A stretch of 64,000 nt of DNA from positions 1,736,001-1,800,000 of the forward strand of contig OY782667.1 of NCBI GenBank assembly GCA_963678135.1. Reading direction: 5' to 3'. This document shows, piece by piece, positions 33,635-44,225 of this stretch. The DNA is from JAHJKV01 sp963678135 (GTDB taxonomy: Bacteria; Desulfobacterota; Desulfovibrionia; Desulfovibrionales; Desulfovibrionaceae). Each line of letters starts with the position of its first letter. Positions within the stretch are counted from its first letter, which is position 1. The notes beneath the pieces were generated by a model that did not search any database, had not been told where the DNA came from, and saw only the letters and a program-made list of their open reading frames with translations. A program made the translations under genes and the position numbers.

Positions 33635-36600
33635 ATGGTTCAGCTCAGAAAAGAATTCGGAAAGATCAAGCACGCCTTACCTATTCCCCACCTGCTGAGT
33701 TTGCAGGTGGATTCGTATTCCAAATTTTTACAAGCCGATGTTCCGCCTGCTAGTAGGTCAGATATTGGCCTTGAAGGAGTGTTCCGTTCGGTCTTCCCCA
33801 TCAAAGATTTCAATATGACTGCTAGCCTTGAGTATGTCAGCTATGAAATAGGGGAACCAAAATATGACATGGACGAGTGCATCGGCAAAGGGCAAACTTA
33901 CGAAGCTCCTGTTCGTATTAAAGTCCGACTCTCGGTCTATGATGTTGATGAAGATTCCGATTCTCGTACTATTCGAGACATCAAAGAGCAAGATATCTAT
34001 TTCGGTACTATCCCGCTCATGAGTGATAAAGGAACATTTATTATCAACGGAACTGAGCGCGTTATTGTTAATCAATTGCAGCGTTCTCCCGGCATTATTT
34101 TTGAGCATGATTCAGGCAAGACCCATTCCAGCCGTACCGTACTGTATTCATGTCGCATTATTCCCATGCGCGGTTCATGGTTAGATTTTGATTTTGACCA
34201 TAAAGATATTCTCTATGTACGCATTGACCGTCGCCGTAAAATGCCTGCAACAATTTTGTTAAAAGCCATGGGGATGAACAATCAAGATATTCTTGATTAT
34301 TTTTACGATATTGAAGAATATCAACTGACAAAAACCAAAGTAAAGCGTAAAATTCACCCTGATCAATATCGCAAAGAAATTGCGTTTACCAATCTGAATC
34401 TCCCGGATGGAACAAGCCTCATCAAAGCTGGCAAAAATCTGACTAAGGGCGGATACCGCAAATTGGTCAAGGCTGGCGTTGAGTTTATGGAAGTCAATCC
34501 TGATTCATTGATTGGGCAATTTTTAGCCACGGATATAGTGAATAAAAATGGTGAAGTTCTTGCCGAGGCTGCCGAAGAAATCACAGAGCAATTACTTGAA
34601 ACATTGCGAGAGGCCAAAATCAAAAATCTTAAAGTCCTTTTTACCAAGGGCTTGGATGTTTCCTCTTCTATCCGTGATACTTTGATGTTGGATAAGACCA
34701 CAGACTTAGAGACTGCCCAAATTGAGATATATCGCCGGTTACGCCCCAGTTCTCCGCCAACACCGGAAGTTGCAGCCAGTTTCTTTGAAAATATCTTCCG
34801 CTCGTCTGATTATTACGATTTATCCTCTGTGGGTCGTTATAAACTCAATTCTCGTTTAGGACTCGAACAAACACTGGAAAAGCGTACTCTTTCCAATGAA
34901 GATATCCTCACGGCAATAGGGGTACTCAGCAAACTCAAAGACTCCCACGGCCCTGCCGATGATATTGATCATCTCGGTAATCGCCGTGTGCGCCCTGTGG
35001 GTGAATTGGTAGAAAACCAATATCGTATTGGCTTGGTACGCATGGAACGTGCTATTAAGGAACGTATGAGTCTACAAGAAGTAGCCACACTCATGCCGCA
35101 TGATCTCATCAATCCTAAGCCAGTAGCAGCTGTGCTCAAAGAGTTTTTTGGTACTTCACAACTCTCACAATTCATGGATCAAACCAATCCACTCTCTGAG
35201 GTTACTCATAAACGACGCCTTTCTGCTCTTGGACCTGGTGGATTGACTCGCGAGCGCGCAGGCTTTGAAGTCCGAGATGTGCACACTTCGCACTATGGAC
35301 GCATTTGTCCTATTGAAACTCCTGAAGGACCAAACATTGGTTTGATTGTTTCCTTAACTACTTTTGCAAAAGTCAATGATTACGGTTTTATTGAAACTCC
35401 ATTCAGGCTTGTTAAAGATGGAGTTGTGACCACTGATATTAAATATATGGACGCCACAAAAGAAAGTGGTGAAGTTGTCGCACAGGCCAATGCTCCTCTG
35501 GATGAAAGCGGAAAGTTTATCAATGAATTGATAAACTCGCGGAAACTTGGGGATGTTGGCATGATGCACAGAGATGAAGTCACGCTCATGGACATCAGTC
35601 CAAGTCAGATTGTTTCTATCTCTGCGGCACTTATTCCTTTCTTGGAGCATGATGACGCCAACCGTGCACTCATGGGTTCCAACATGCAACGTCAAGCCGT
35701 ACCTCTACTGAAATCAGAAATGCCACTGGTTGGTACAGGTATGGAAAGTTCTGTTGCACAAGATTCAGGTGCTTGTCTTTTGGCAGAAGCTGATGGACTT
35801 GTGCATTATGTTGATGGAGAACGGATTATCATTAGCTATGATCATGATGCTATCTTGTCTAAGGCAGGTGGAAATAAGCATTATGAACTACAAAAATGGC
35901 ATAAATCTAACCAAAACTCCTGTTTCGGACAGGTACCGCGCGTACAAGTTGGCCAACGTGTACACAAAGGTATGGTTTTAGCTGATGGCCCAGGTATTCA
36001 AGATGGCGAACTTGCCCTTGGCAAAAACCTTCTTGTAGCGTTTATGCCATGGTGTGGATACAATTTTGAGGACTCTATTCTTATCTCAGAACGCATGGTC
36101 AAAGAGGATGTATTCACTTCAATTCATGTTGAAGAATTTGAACTGGTAGCTCGCGATACAAAGCTTGGAGCCGAGGAAGTCACTCGCGATATTAGCAATG
36201 TTTCCGAAGAAATGTTGCGAAATTTAGATGAAAGCGGAATTATTCGCCTTGGTGCAAAAATTCAAGCTGATGACATTCTTGTTGGAAAAATTACACCTAA
36301 AGGTGAAACACAGCTCACTCCAGAAGAAAAATTGCTACGCGCTATTTTTGGAGACAAAGCACGAGATGTCAAAAATACATCGCTTAAAGTTCCACCGGGC
36401 ATTGAAGGTACTGTTATTGATGTCAAAGTTTTTAATCGCAGAAGCGGTGACAAAGATGAACGTACTATTCAAATAGAGCAATATGAAATACAAAAGTTTG
36501 ATGTCAAAGAACAAAAACATATTGACGCTTTAAGAGATAGCGTGCGCGAAAAAATATGGACGCAAGCCAAAGGCAGCAAACTTGCAAAAGACCTGATTGG

Positions 36601-37744
36601 CTCTAAGAAAGGCCTTGTACTTTGTGCAGCGGGTAATAATTTATCCAAAGAAATATTAGAAGAAGTGCCAATTAAGAAATTGGCAGGACTTTTTGAAGAT
36701 GACAAAGTCAATGCCAGTGTGCGTGACTTACTCGCAGAATATGAACGTCAGGTGACATTTATCCAAGAAATCTATGACACCAAACGTAAAAAAGTCACAG
36801 AAGGCGATGATTTGCCTCCGGGCGTTATCAAAATGGTGAAAGTCTATGTTGCTGTAAAACGTAAACTCGCTGTTGGAGATAAAATGGCCGGACGCCACGG
36901 CAACAAGGGCGTTGTCTCCTGTATTTTGCCAGTGGAAGATATGCCCTTTTTTGAAGATGGAACTCCGGTAGATATTGTACTAAATCCTTTGGGTGTACCT
37001 TCTCGTATGAACATAGGGCAAATTATGGAGACCCATTTAGGCTGGGCAGCCAGAGAAATAGGCAGACAACTCAATGCCATGATCAGTAGCGGAGCTCCCA
37101 TGAAAGAGCTGCGCCAAGACATGAAGCGTGTTTTTGATTCCAAAGAAATTGATACTTTGCTTGACGAACTCAGTGATGAAGAACTTGTCGAGGCAATCAA
37201 AGCACACAAACAAGGCATCATCACCAAAACTCCTGTTTTTGACGGTGCCACTGAAGAAGAACTTTGGGGGCTTTTGGAACGCGCAGGACTACCTGAAGAT
37301 GGTAAAATTACCTTGTATGATGGTCGTACAGGTGATCCGTTCCATTCAAAGGTTACTGTGGGTATTATGTATATACTCAAACTACACCATCTTGTGGATG
37401 AAAAAATTCACGCTCGGTCTACCGGCCCTTACTCATTGGTCACGCAACAACCTTTGGGTGGTAAAGCCCAGTTTGGTGGTCAACGTTTAGGAGAAATGGA
37501 AGTTTGGGCTTTAGAAGCCTACGGAGCAGCCTATTTATTGCAAGAATTCTTGACTGTTAAGTCTGATGATACGCAAGGGCGCGTCAAAATGTATGAAAAA
37601 ATAGTCAAAGGAGACAACTTCTTGGAAGCCGGTCTCCCCGAATCCTTTAATGTGTTGGTCAAAGAACTTATGAGCCTTGGTTTAGAGGTAAGGCTTGAAC
37701 AAGAGGAACCTCGCAAAAAAAGTTCCATGTCCCAACTACATTAA
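33635..37744 (+). CDS. rpoB: DNA-directed RNA polymerase subunit beta
   Basis: 1369 residues. The rifampicin pocket near residue 505 reads GTSQLSQFMDQTNPLSEVTH followed by KRRLSALGPGG, with no known resistance substitution. Catalytic-region segments (MPWCGYNFEDSILISERMV, KMAGRHGNKGVVS, GGKAQFGGQRLGEMEVWALE) are intact. The ATG at 33635 with GAGGGG upstream starts the conserved VQLRKEFGKI; the open frame to 33566 lies in the leader. Followed 124 bp later by rpoC. Confidence 0.98.
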   Translation: MVQLRKEFGKIKHALPIPHLLSLQVDSYSKFLQADVPPASRSDIGLEGVFRSVFPIKDFNMTASLEYVSYEIGEPKYDMDECIGKGQTYEAPVRIKVRLSVYDVDEDSDSRTIRDIKEQDIYFGTIPLMSDKGTFIINGTERVIVNQLQRSPGIIFEHDSGKTHSSRTVLYSCRIIPMRGSWLDFDFDHKDILYVRIDRRRKMPATILLKAMGMNNQDILDYFYDIEEYQLTKTKVKRKIHPDQYRKEIAFTNLNLPDGTSLIKAGKNLTKGGYRKLVKAGVEFMEVNPDSLIGQFLATDIVNKNGEVLAEAAEEITEQLLETLREAKIKNLKVLFTKGLDVSSSIRDTLMLDKTTDLETAQIEIYRRLRPSSPPTPEVAASFFENIFRSSDYYDLSSVGRYKLNSRLGLEQTLEKRTLSNEDILTAIGVLSKLKDSHGPADDIDHLGNRRVRPVGELVENQYRIGLVRMERAIKERMSLQEVATLMPHDLINPKPVAAVLKEFFGTSQLSQFMDQTNPLSEVTHKRRLSALGPGGLTRERAGFEVRDVHTSHYGRICPIETPEGPNIGLIVSLTTFAKVNDYGFIETPFRLVKDGVVTTDIKYMDATKESGEVVAQANAPLDESGKFINELINSRKLGDVGMMHRDEVTLMDISPSQIVSISAALIPFLEHDDANRALMGSNMQRQAVPLLKSEMPLVGTGMESSVAQDSGACLLAEADGLVHYVDGERIIISYDHDAILSKAGGNKHYELQKWHKSNQNSCFGQVPRVQVGQRVHKGMVLADGPGIQDGELALGKNLLVAFMPWCGYNFEDSILISERMVKEDVFTSIHVEEFELVARDTKLGAEEVTRDISNVSEEMLRNLDESGIIRLGAKIQADDILVGKITPKGETQLTPEEKLLRAIFGDKARDVKNTSLKVPPGIEGTVIDVKVFNRRSGDKDERTIQIEQYEIQKFDVKEQKHIDALRDSVREKIWTQAKGSKLAKDLIGSKKGLVLCAAGNNLSKEILEEVPIKKLAGLFEDDKVNASVRDLLAEYERQVTFIQEIYDTKRKKVTEGDDLPPGVIKMVKVYVAVKRKLAVGDKMAGRHGNKGVVSCILPVEDMPFFEDGTPVDIVLNPLGVPSRMNIGQIMETHLGWAAREIGRQLNAMISSGAPMKELRQDMKRVFDSKEIDTLLDELSDEELVEAIKAHKQGIITKTPVFDGATEEELWGLLERAGLPEDGKITLYDGRTGDPFHSKVTVGIMYILKLHHLVDEKIHARSTGPYSLVTQQPLGGKAQFGGQRLGEMEVWALEAYGAAYLLQEFLTVKSDDTQGRVKMYEKIVKGDNFLEAGLPESFNVLVKELMSLGLEVRLEQEEPRKKSSMSQLH

Positions 37745-37868
37745 AATAGAGGATATACAGGCTAAAGAAAATGACAAGAGTGAGCAGTACAAATTGCTCA
37801 AAATTGAAAAAGTCCGGTCGGACGATTTCAAAACTCTGATAAACTTTTAGATACAAGAAGAGGTAGCC

Positions 37869-40800
37869 ATGTCGTTGGACGACCTGTTCACACCATCCGG
37901 AACTGCTGGATCTGCTCAAACAATTAAAGGTTTGAAGTCCATACAGATTTCCATTGCTTCTCCTGAAAAAGTTCGGGAATGGTCTTCCGGTGAAGTAAAA
38001 AAACCGGAAACCATTAATTACCGTACATTCAAACCTGAACGCGATGGCCTGTTTTGTGCTAAAATATTTGGGCCAGTAAAGGATTATGAATGTAATTGCG
38101 GTAAGTATAAACGCATGAAGCATCGAGGCATTGTTTGTGAAAAATGTGGCGTTGAGGTTATTACCGCCAAAGTTCGCCGTGAACGCATGGGGCATATTGA
38201 TCTTGCTGCGCCTGTTGCTCATATTTGGTTTCTTAAAACCTTGCCCTCTAAAATAGGTACTTTATTAGACATCACAATGGCAGACCTTGAAAAAGTGCTG
38301 TATTTTGATTCCTATATTGTGCTTGATCCGGGTGAAACTTCTCTTACAAAACTTCAAATTGTTTCTGAAGACCAATATATTCAGATTTTGGAGCATTTTG
38401 GGGAAGATTCCTGTGAGGTAGGCATGGGAGCGGAAACCGTTCGTAAGCTCCTTCAAGAAATAGATTTGGATATGCTCCGCGTTACTTTGCGCGAAGAAGC
38501 AGTGGCGACTCGTAGCCAAACAAAAAAGAAAAAAATTACCAAAAGACTCAAAATAGTTGAAGCCTTTTTGGAATCCGGAAACAAACCGGAATGGATGATT
38601 CTAGAAGTTGTTCCGGTTATTCCACCTGAATTGCGCCCTTTGGTGCCTCTGGACGGCGGACGCTTTGCTACAAGTGATCTGAACGATCTGTATCGCAGGG
38701 TTATCAACCGCAACAATCGCTTAAAACGTCTCTTGGATCTCGGCGCACCAGAGATTATTATCCGCAACGAAAAAAGAATGTTGCAGGAATCTGTGGATGC
38801 TTTATTTGATAATGGCCGGCGTGGACGCGCTATTACTGGTACCAATAATCGCCCCTTAAAGTCTTTGTCTGAGATGATCAAAGGCAAGCAAGGTCGCTTC
38901 CGCCAAAACTTGCTTGGAAAACGTGTCGATTATTCAGGCCGTTCAGTTATTGTTGTAGGTCCCAAATTAAAATTACACCAATGCGGTCTTCCTAAAAAAA
39001 TGGCACTGGAACTTTTCAAACCCTTTATTTATTCAGAGCTTGAACGGCGAGACATTGCCACGACCATCAAAGCTGCTAAAAAAATGGTGGAACGTGAAGA
39101 TCTCGTGGTTTGGGACATCCTCGAAGATGTTGTTCGAGAATACCCAATCATGCTCAACCGCGCTCCGACTTTACACCGTTTGGGAATACAGGCGTTTGAA
39201 CCCTTGCTGGTTGAAGGAAAAGCCATTCAATTACACCCCTTGGTTTGTTCAGCGTATAACGCAGACTTTGACGGTGACCAAATGGCTGTCCATGTGCCTC
39301 TGTCTGTTGAAGCACAAATCGAATGTCGCGTACTCATGATGAGTTCAAATAATATCCTATCTCCAAGTAATGGTAGTCCGGTTATCAATCCTTCTCAGGA
39401 CATCGTGCTTGGTTTATATTATTTAACTACTCCGCGTAGTTTCCAAAAAGGCGCAGGCATGACCTTCTGTGGTGCTTGGGAAGTTATTGCTGCGCTTGAT
39501 GCTGGCATTCTTGGTCTACATGCTGAGATTAAAGTAAGAATTGATGGTTCTTTAGTAGAAACTACTCCCGGGCGCATACTTGTAGGTGAACTCTTGCCTC
39601 AAGGCATGAGTTTTGATGCAGTCAACTGCGTTCTTAATAAGAAAAATATCGCACGTTTGGTCAGTGAAGCTTATCGTAGCGCAGGCACTAAGGCCACGGT
39701 TATGCTCTGTGACCATATTAAAGACCTTGGTTATGAATATGCAACCCGTGCTGGGGTTACCATTGGTGTCAAAGACCTTAAAATACCTGAAGTAAAAAAA
39801 GATCTGCTCAAAGCAGCCAATGATGAGGTCAATGACATTGAAAGCCAATACCGCAAAGGTATTATTACCCGAACAGAAAAATACAATAAAGTAATCGATG
39901 TTTGGACAAAAACCACAAATGATGTTTCCAATGAAATGATGAAAGAAGTTTCTGTGGATGAAGTTGTTGATCCAAAAACAGGAGCAATGGCACAAAATTC
40001 CAGTTTCAATCCGATCTATATGATGGCGACATCAGGAGCACGAGGAAACCAAGACCAGATGCGCCAGTTGGCTGGTATGCGTGGTCTGATGGCCAAGCCT
40101 TCCGGTGAAATCATTGAAACCCCGATCACGGCCTCTTTCCGCGAAGGACTTTCGGTTTTGCAATACTTTAACTCCACCCACGGAGCACGCAAAGGACTTG
40201 CAGATACAGCATTAAAAACAGCAAACTCCGGTTATCTCACTCGCCGTTTGGTCGATGTTGTACAGGATGTAGCAGTTGCAGAATTAGACTGCGGTACAGT
40301 CGACGGACTGGAAATAGGACACAATATAAAAGGTGGAGAAATCAAACAAAGACTTTCCGAACGAGTGCTCGGACGGGTGGTCATGTTTGATGTCTATGAT
40401 GAAGAAACCGATGAATTATTGGTTCCTGCCAATACTCTTGTTGATGAACATTATGCAAAAATTATTGAACAGTCTGGTGTAAATTCCCTGACTATTCGTA
40501 GTGCTTTAACCTGCCACTCCGCACATGGTGTATGCGCCATGTGTTACGGACGAGATTTGGCCAGAGGCCATCTTGTTAATGTTGGCGAAACAGTCGGTAT
40601 TATCGCCGCGCAATCCATTGGTGAACCCGGTACACAGTTGACCATGCGTACCTTCCACATTGGCGGAACCGCAAGCAAAGAAATTGAACAATCTGCTATT
40701 GAGAGCCAGCACTCAGGACGAGTCGTCTTTACGCGTATGCGTACAGTTGTCAATTCCGCTGGTGAAAGCATGGTTCTGGGTAAGAGTTGCCAAGTAGGTA

Positions 40801-42023
40801 TTGTTGATGAACAAGGACGCGAAAGAGAAAAATATGTACTTCCTTCCGGTGCTAAACTCTTAGTCAATGAAGAACAAGCACTGAAAAAAGGACATGTCCT
40901 TGCAAAATGGGATCCTTTTAACGAACCTTTCCTCTCAGATGTGAGTGGTACAGTTGTTTTTTCAGATATTATTGAAGGCAAAACTGTTGCAGAACGTGTT
41001 GACGAAATGACCCAGCGAGCAACCTTTACTATCATGGAATACAGCTCCACCAACTTTAAGCCTTCTGTTTCCATTGTCGGAGCAGATGGTCAGCCTGTAA
41101 TGCGCCCGGGAACAAGCTCTCCAGCAGTCTTTTCCATGCCTGTAGGCGCAATTCTCATGATCAAAGATGGCGATACAGTGCAGCAGGGTGATATTCTTGC
41201 TCGTAAGCCTCGTGAAACCTCAAAAACTAAAGATATTGTTGGTGGTTTGCCACGAGTTGCAGAACTGTTTGAAGTGCGTAAACCCAAAGATCAAGGAGTT
41301 GTCTCTGAAATTGACGGCATTGTTTCCTATGGTGCAGAAACCAAGGGTAAACGTAAACTCATTGTAACGCCTGAAGTTGGAGAAGCTCAAGAGTATCTCA
41401 TTCCAAAAGGTCGCCATGTCACCGCACAAGAAGGTGATTTTGTAGAAGCAGGTGATTTGCTCACAGAAGGGCATCCTGAATTACACGACATCCTTAAGAT
41501 TAAAGGTGAAAAACATTTGGCAAGGTATCTTGTTGAAGAAATTCAAGAAGTGTATCGTTTCCAAGGTGTTGGTATTGATGATAAACATATTGAAGTTATT
41601 GTGCGTCAAATGCTGCGTAAAGTCATTATTGTGGAACCCGGAGATACGCCGTTCCTCATTGGTGAGCAAGTAGATAAACTTCGCTTTATGCAAGAAAATG
41701 ATAAAACACTTGCCGATGGTGGAGCTCCAGCTACAGCACAAACTTTAGTGCTTGGTATTACTCAAGCCTCGCTTTCCACAGACTCGTTTATCTCTGCTGC
41801 AAGTTTCCAAGAGACCACAAAGGTACTGACCGAAGCCTCGCTCAAAGGTAAAGTAGATACCCTTAAAGGTCTTAAAGAAAACGTTATTGTTGGACGCCTT
41901 GTTCCAGCAGGTACTGGCTTTAGAGCATATTGCGAAGCAGAAATTGAAGTGCCAGAACAAGAAGAACGGCAAGATAAATTCCTTGAAGAACTTGAGGAAA
42001 ATCCCTTGCTGGTTGATGTATAG
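37869..42023 (+). CDS. rpoC: DNA-directed RNA polymerase subunit beta'
   Basis: 1384 residues. N-terminal zinc ribbon CNCGKYK...GIVCEKCGVE near residues 75-96; active-site NADFDGDQMAVH near 463 with the three Mg-binding aspartates; second zinc site CHSAHGVCAMCYGRD near 880; bridge/trigger helices GLRGLMAKPSGEIIETPI-like segment; C-terminal GITQASLSTDSFISAASFQE. AAGAGG precedes the ATG. A terminator follows, and the usual rpsL-rpsG-fusA genes are not next, unlike in many relatives. Confidence 0.98.
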   Translation: MSLDDLFTPSGTAGSAQTIKGLKSIQISIASPEKVREWSSGEVKKPETINYRTFKPERDGLFCAKIFGPVKDYECNCGKYKRMKHRGIVCEKCGVEVITAKVRRERMGHIDLAAPVAHIWFLKTLPSKIGTLLDITMADLEKVLYFDSYIVLDPGETSLTKLQIVSEDQYIQILEHFGEDSCEVGMGAETVRKLLQEIDLDMLRVTLREEAVATRSQTKKKKITKRLKIVEAFLESGNKPEWMILEVVPVIPPELRPLVPLDGGRFATSDLNDLYRRVINRNNRLKRLLDLGAPEIIIRNEKRMLQESVDALFDNGRRGRAITGTNNRPLKSLSEMIKGKQGRFRQNLLGKRVDYSGRSVIVVGPKLKLHQCGLPKKMALELFKPFIYSELERRDIATTIKAAKKMVEREDLVVWDILEDVVREYPIMLNRAPTLHRLGIQAFEPLLVEGKAIQLHPLVCSAYNADFDGDQMAVHVPLSVEAQIECRVLMMSSNNILSPSNGSPVINPSQDIVLGLYYLTTPRSFQKGAGMTFCGAWEVIAALDAGILGLHAEIKVRIDGSLVETTPGRILVGELLPQGMSFDAVNCVLNKKNIARLVSEAYRSAGTKATVMLCDHIKDLGYEYATRAGVTIGVKDLKIPEVKKDLLKAANDEVNDIESQYRKGIITRTEKYNKVIDVWTKTTNDVSNEMMKEVSVDEVVDPKTGAMAQNSSFNPIYMMATSGARGNQDQMRQLAGMRGLMAKPSGEIIETPITASFREGLSVLQYFNSTHGARKGLADTALKTANSGYLTRRLVDVVQDVAVAELDCGTVDGLEIGHNIKGGEIKQRLSERVLGRVVMFDVYDEETDELLVPANTLVDEHYAKIIEQSGVNSLTIRSALTCHSAHGVCAMCYGRDLARGHLVNVGETVGIIAAQSIGEPGTQLTMRTFHIGGTASKEIEQSAIESQHSGRVVFTRMRTVVNSAGESMVLGKSCQVGIVDEQGREREKYVLPSGAKLLVNEEQALKKGHVLAKWDPFNEPFLSDVSGTVVFSDIIEGKTVAERVDEMTQRATFTIMEYSSTNFKPSVSIVGADGQPVMRPGTSSPAVFSMPVGAILMIKDGDTVQQGDILARKPRETSKTKDIVGGLPRVAELFEVRKPKDQGVVSEIDGIVSYGAETKGKRKLIVTPEVGEAQEYLIPKGRHVTAQEGDFVEAGDLLTEGHPELHDILKIKGEKHLARYLVEEIQEVYRFQGVGIDDKHIEVIVRQMLRKVIIVEPGDTPFLIGEQVDKLRFMQENDKTLADGGAPATAQTLVLGITQASLSTDSFISAASFQETTKVLTEASLKGKVDTLKGLKENVIVGRLVPAGTGFRAYCEAEIEVPEQEERQDKFLEELEENPLLVDV

Positions 42024-42072
42024 TTCAAAAAATACGCAAGAGTTGCTTTTGTATCTTTTGCAAAATTATTCC

Positions 42073-42108
42073 AAAACCCCATTTTATATAAGACGGGGTT
42101 TCTTTTTG
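42073..42108 (+). terminator. Intrinsic terminator of the rpoBC operon
   Basis: AAACCCC / GGGGTTT stem with an AT-rich loop, followed by CTTTTT. Confidence 0.8.
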
Positions 42109-42168
42109 CCATGCAAGACCTCTGGTATGCCCTTCCCTTTAGGGGCAAGGTAACGTATAGTCTCAGAC

Positions 42169-43128
42169 ATGCCCAAAGAACAAATACATTTTAGTATAGC
42201 TCAAGGCATTGCCAAAAAGCTCGCTCAAAGCTGTCCTTCCTTAAGTGAGGATACGCAAAACTCTCCTTCTGCGCTCTTGCTTGGTTCAATATTTCATGAT
42301 CTTTGCTTTTATATTCCTCAAAACAAATCCTTGCAAAAATTAAGTGGAATATTACACGGTCACAATGGCGAGGACACATACCAGCTCTTACGCGAGCAGG
42401 CAAAGCTGGCAAAAAAACAAACACTGCAAGGGCAAGGAGCTGCAACCTGTGCGCTACTTGTAGGCATTGTTTCTCATATTTGTGCCGATGCTACTCTGCA
42501 TCCTATGATTTTTTACTTTTGCGGAAATCCTCTCTCTGATGCAAAAGCCTTAGAGAGGCATCGCCGTTTTGAAACGCTCCTTGATATGAGCATAAAACAA
42601 GGCAAGCCAACAATAGAAAATACCCAAATTCGGCAAATAGTTGAAACTTTAAGCCATGAAAATATATACCCTGCTGAAGCCTTAGCAAATATAGCTCATC
42701 TTTCCAGCCAAGTACTGCATCAAGAATTAACAGAAGCTTCGTATATATGGGGACGCTTGCAACAACATTTCTACAAGCCTTTTCAAGCCGGATTAGCCCA
42801 TAGCTGTCGGTATATCATGCCCCAAAGCTCTCGCAATTTCCTTGCCCTTTTCTATGCCCCGCAGCTGAGAAAATACCTACACAAAGTACAAGGTACGCTA
42901 TATTATAAACATCCTGTTACCGGAGAAGCACTTCAACACAGTGTGGAAAATCTTATAGAGCAAGCAATAGAACGTAGCCTGCTTTTGCTGCGTGGCTTAG
43001 AAGACTATATTTACCACAATGGGAGTTTAGACCTAGAAAATAAAGGACCTTCGCTTGAAACAGGCTTAGCCGAAGTGCCCCTTGCCCAAGCAAGGCATAC
43101 CGCAAAGCAACCTTTACTTGATCTTTGA
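42169..43128 (+). CDS. Zinc-dependent phospholipase C domain protein
   Basis: 319 residues. The first 150 show the Zn_dep_PLPC pattern: IHFSIAQGIAKKL, LLLGSIFHDLCFYIP, LHGHNGEDTYQLL and LVGIVSHICADATLHPMIF, whose histidines and aspartates would bind zinc. No signal peptide is visible, so it is probably cytoplasmic and its true substrate is unknown. The C-terminal 150 residues are helical and unassigned. It is separated from rpoC by a terminator. The AsmA-like gene follows in the same direction about 80 bp on. Confidence 0.75.
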   Translation: MPKEQIHFSIAQGIAKKLAQSCPSLSEDTQNSPSALLLGSIFHDLCFYIPQNKSLQKLSGILHGHNGEDTYQLLREQAKLAKKQTLQGQGAATCALLVGIVSHICADATLHPMIFYFCGNPLSDAKALERHRRFETLLDMSIKQGKPTIENTQIRQIVETLSHENIYPAEALANIAHLSSQVLHQELTEASYIWGRLQQHFYKPFQAGLAHSCRYIMPQSSRNFLALFYAPQLRKYLHKVQGTLYYKHPVTGEALQHSVENLIEQAIERSLLLLRGLEDYIYHNGSLDLENKGPSLETGLAEVPLAQARHTAKQPLLDL

Positions 43129-43210
43129 GCAAGAGCTCCTACTGAAAAAACGAATAAAAAAGCTTACCGGAGTATACATACAAATTTTTTATAGCCAAAG
43201 GAGAGCCATT

Positions 43211-44062
43211 ATGAAAAAAATCACTCTAAGTCTTGTTATTTTACTTTTGCTTGTTCTCGGTCTTTGCACCGCAATCATACTCTCTATTGACAGTATAGTT
43301 GAAACAGCAGTCAATGATTTCGGCCCTAAAATTACGCAAACAAAAGTACATCTCGACAAAGCAGATATCAGCCTTTCTACTGGTAAAGGCACGCTACGCG
43401 GTTTGAGCGTAGGCAATCCGGTCAATCGTGGTTTTAAGCCAAACACGCTTTTGTTTATGGATAAAATTCAAGTCATTATAGACAGATCATCCCTGCTTAC
43501 TGACACCATTATCATAGACAAAATAAATATTGTGAAGCCACAGATTACCTATGAACTCAAAAAGCTCTCAGAATCAAACTTTGATGCTTTGCTCGCCAAT
43601 ATTGCTCAAGCAAGCCAAAATATTTTGCCCAAAAAAACACAAACAAAAAACGAAAATTTACCCCAAAGCACGACTGAGAAGGCTGAACAATCCACAGATT
43701 CTGCCAAAAAAGTCATTATCAATGAGCTACTCATCTCCGGTGCAAGTGTTACAGTGGACATGACTGGCCTTCCGGGTAATGGCTTAACGCTCTCGTTACC
43801 GGATATCCATCTACGCAATATCGGGAAAGATGCACAAGGAGTTTCATTAAATCAGGTTGCAGAACTCATCATGAGCACAATATCCAAAAATATACGCCAA
43901 GCCCTTGTAGGGTCAGGAGACTTTGCACTCAAAGGTGGAAAGCTCATTTTGCAACAAGGAACAAAGGTAGGAAAAAAAGCAATTCAAGCTGTAGAAGGCG
44001 CTGCAGACGAAGTCAGCAAAACAATTGGCAACATCATCAAAGGTGCCGGTAGTCTTTTTTAG
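43211..44062 (+). CDS. AsmA-like membrane-anchored protein
   Basis: 283 residues. One N-terminal membrane anchor (KKITLSLVILLLLVLGLCTA) and a periplasmic chain with AsmA/DUF748 features: VHLDKADISLSTGKGTLRGL, PNTLLFMDKIQVIIDRSSLL, IIIDKINIVKPQITYEL and later LPDIHLRNIG. Such proteins are related to phospholipid transport between membranes. A low-complexity K/T/Q linker lies near residues 140-165. ATG 43211 has AAAGGAGAG upstream; the frame is open upstream within the previous gene but lacks conservation. Confidence 0.7.
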   Translation: MKKITLSLVILLLLVLGLCTAIILSIDSIVETAVNDFGPKITQTKVHLDKADISLSTGKGTLRGLSVGNPVNRGFKPNTLLFMDKIQVIIDRSSLLTDTIIIDKINIVKPQITYELKKLSESNFDALLANIAQASQNILPKKTQTKNENLPQSTTEKAEQSTDSAKKVIINELLISGASVTVDMTGLPGNGLTLSLPDIHLRNIGKDAQGVSLNQVAELIMSTISKNIRQALVGSGDFALKGGKLILQQGTKVGKKAIQAVEGAADEVSKTIGNIIKGAGSLF

Positions 44063-44225
44063 GGACATAAAAAGTGGTAGAGTAAAGTTGTAAAGTCCCC
44101 CTTTTTAGGGCCAGTTAAAAGGAGATACCTCCGCCATGCTTTGAACATACCGTACAATAAAGAGTTCGCCTTAAAATTCAAATGAGCTTGCTTGTCTTTT
44201 TTGCTGAACCATTTTTTCCAAAATT

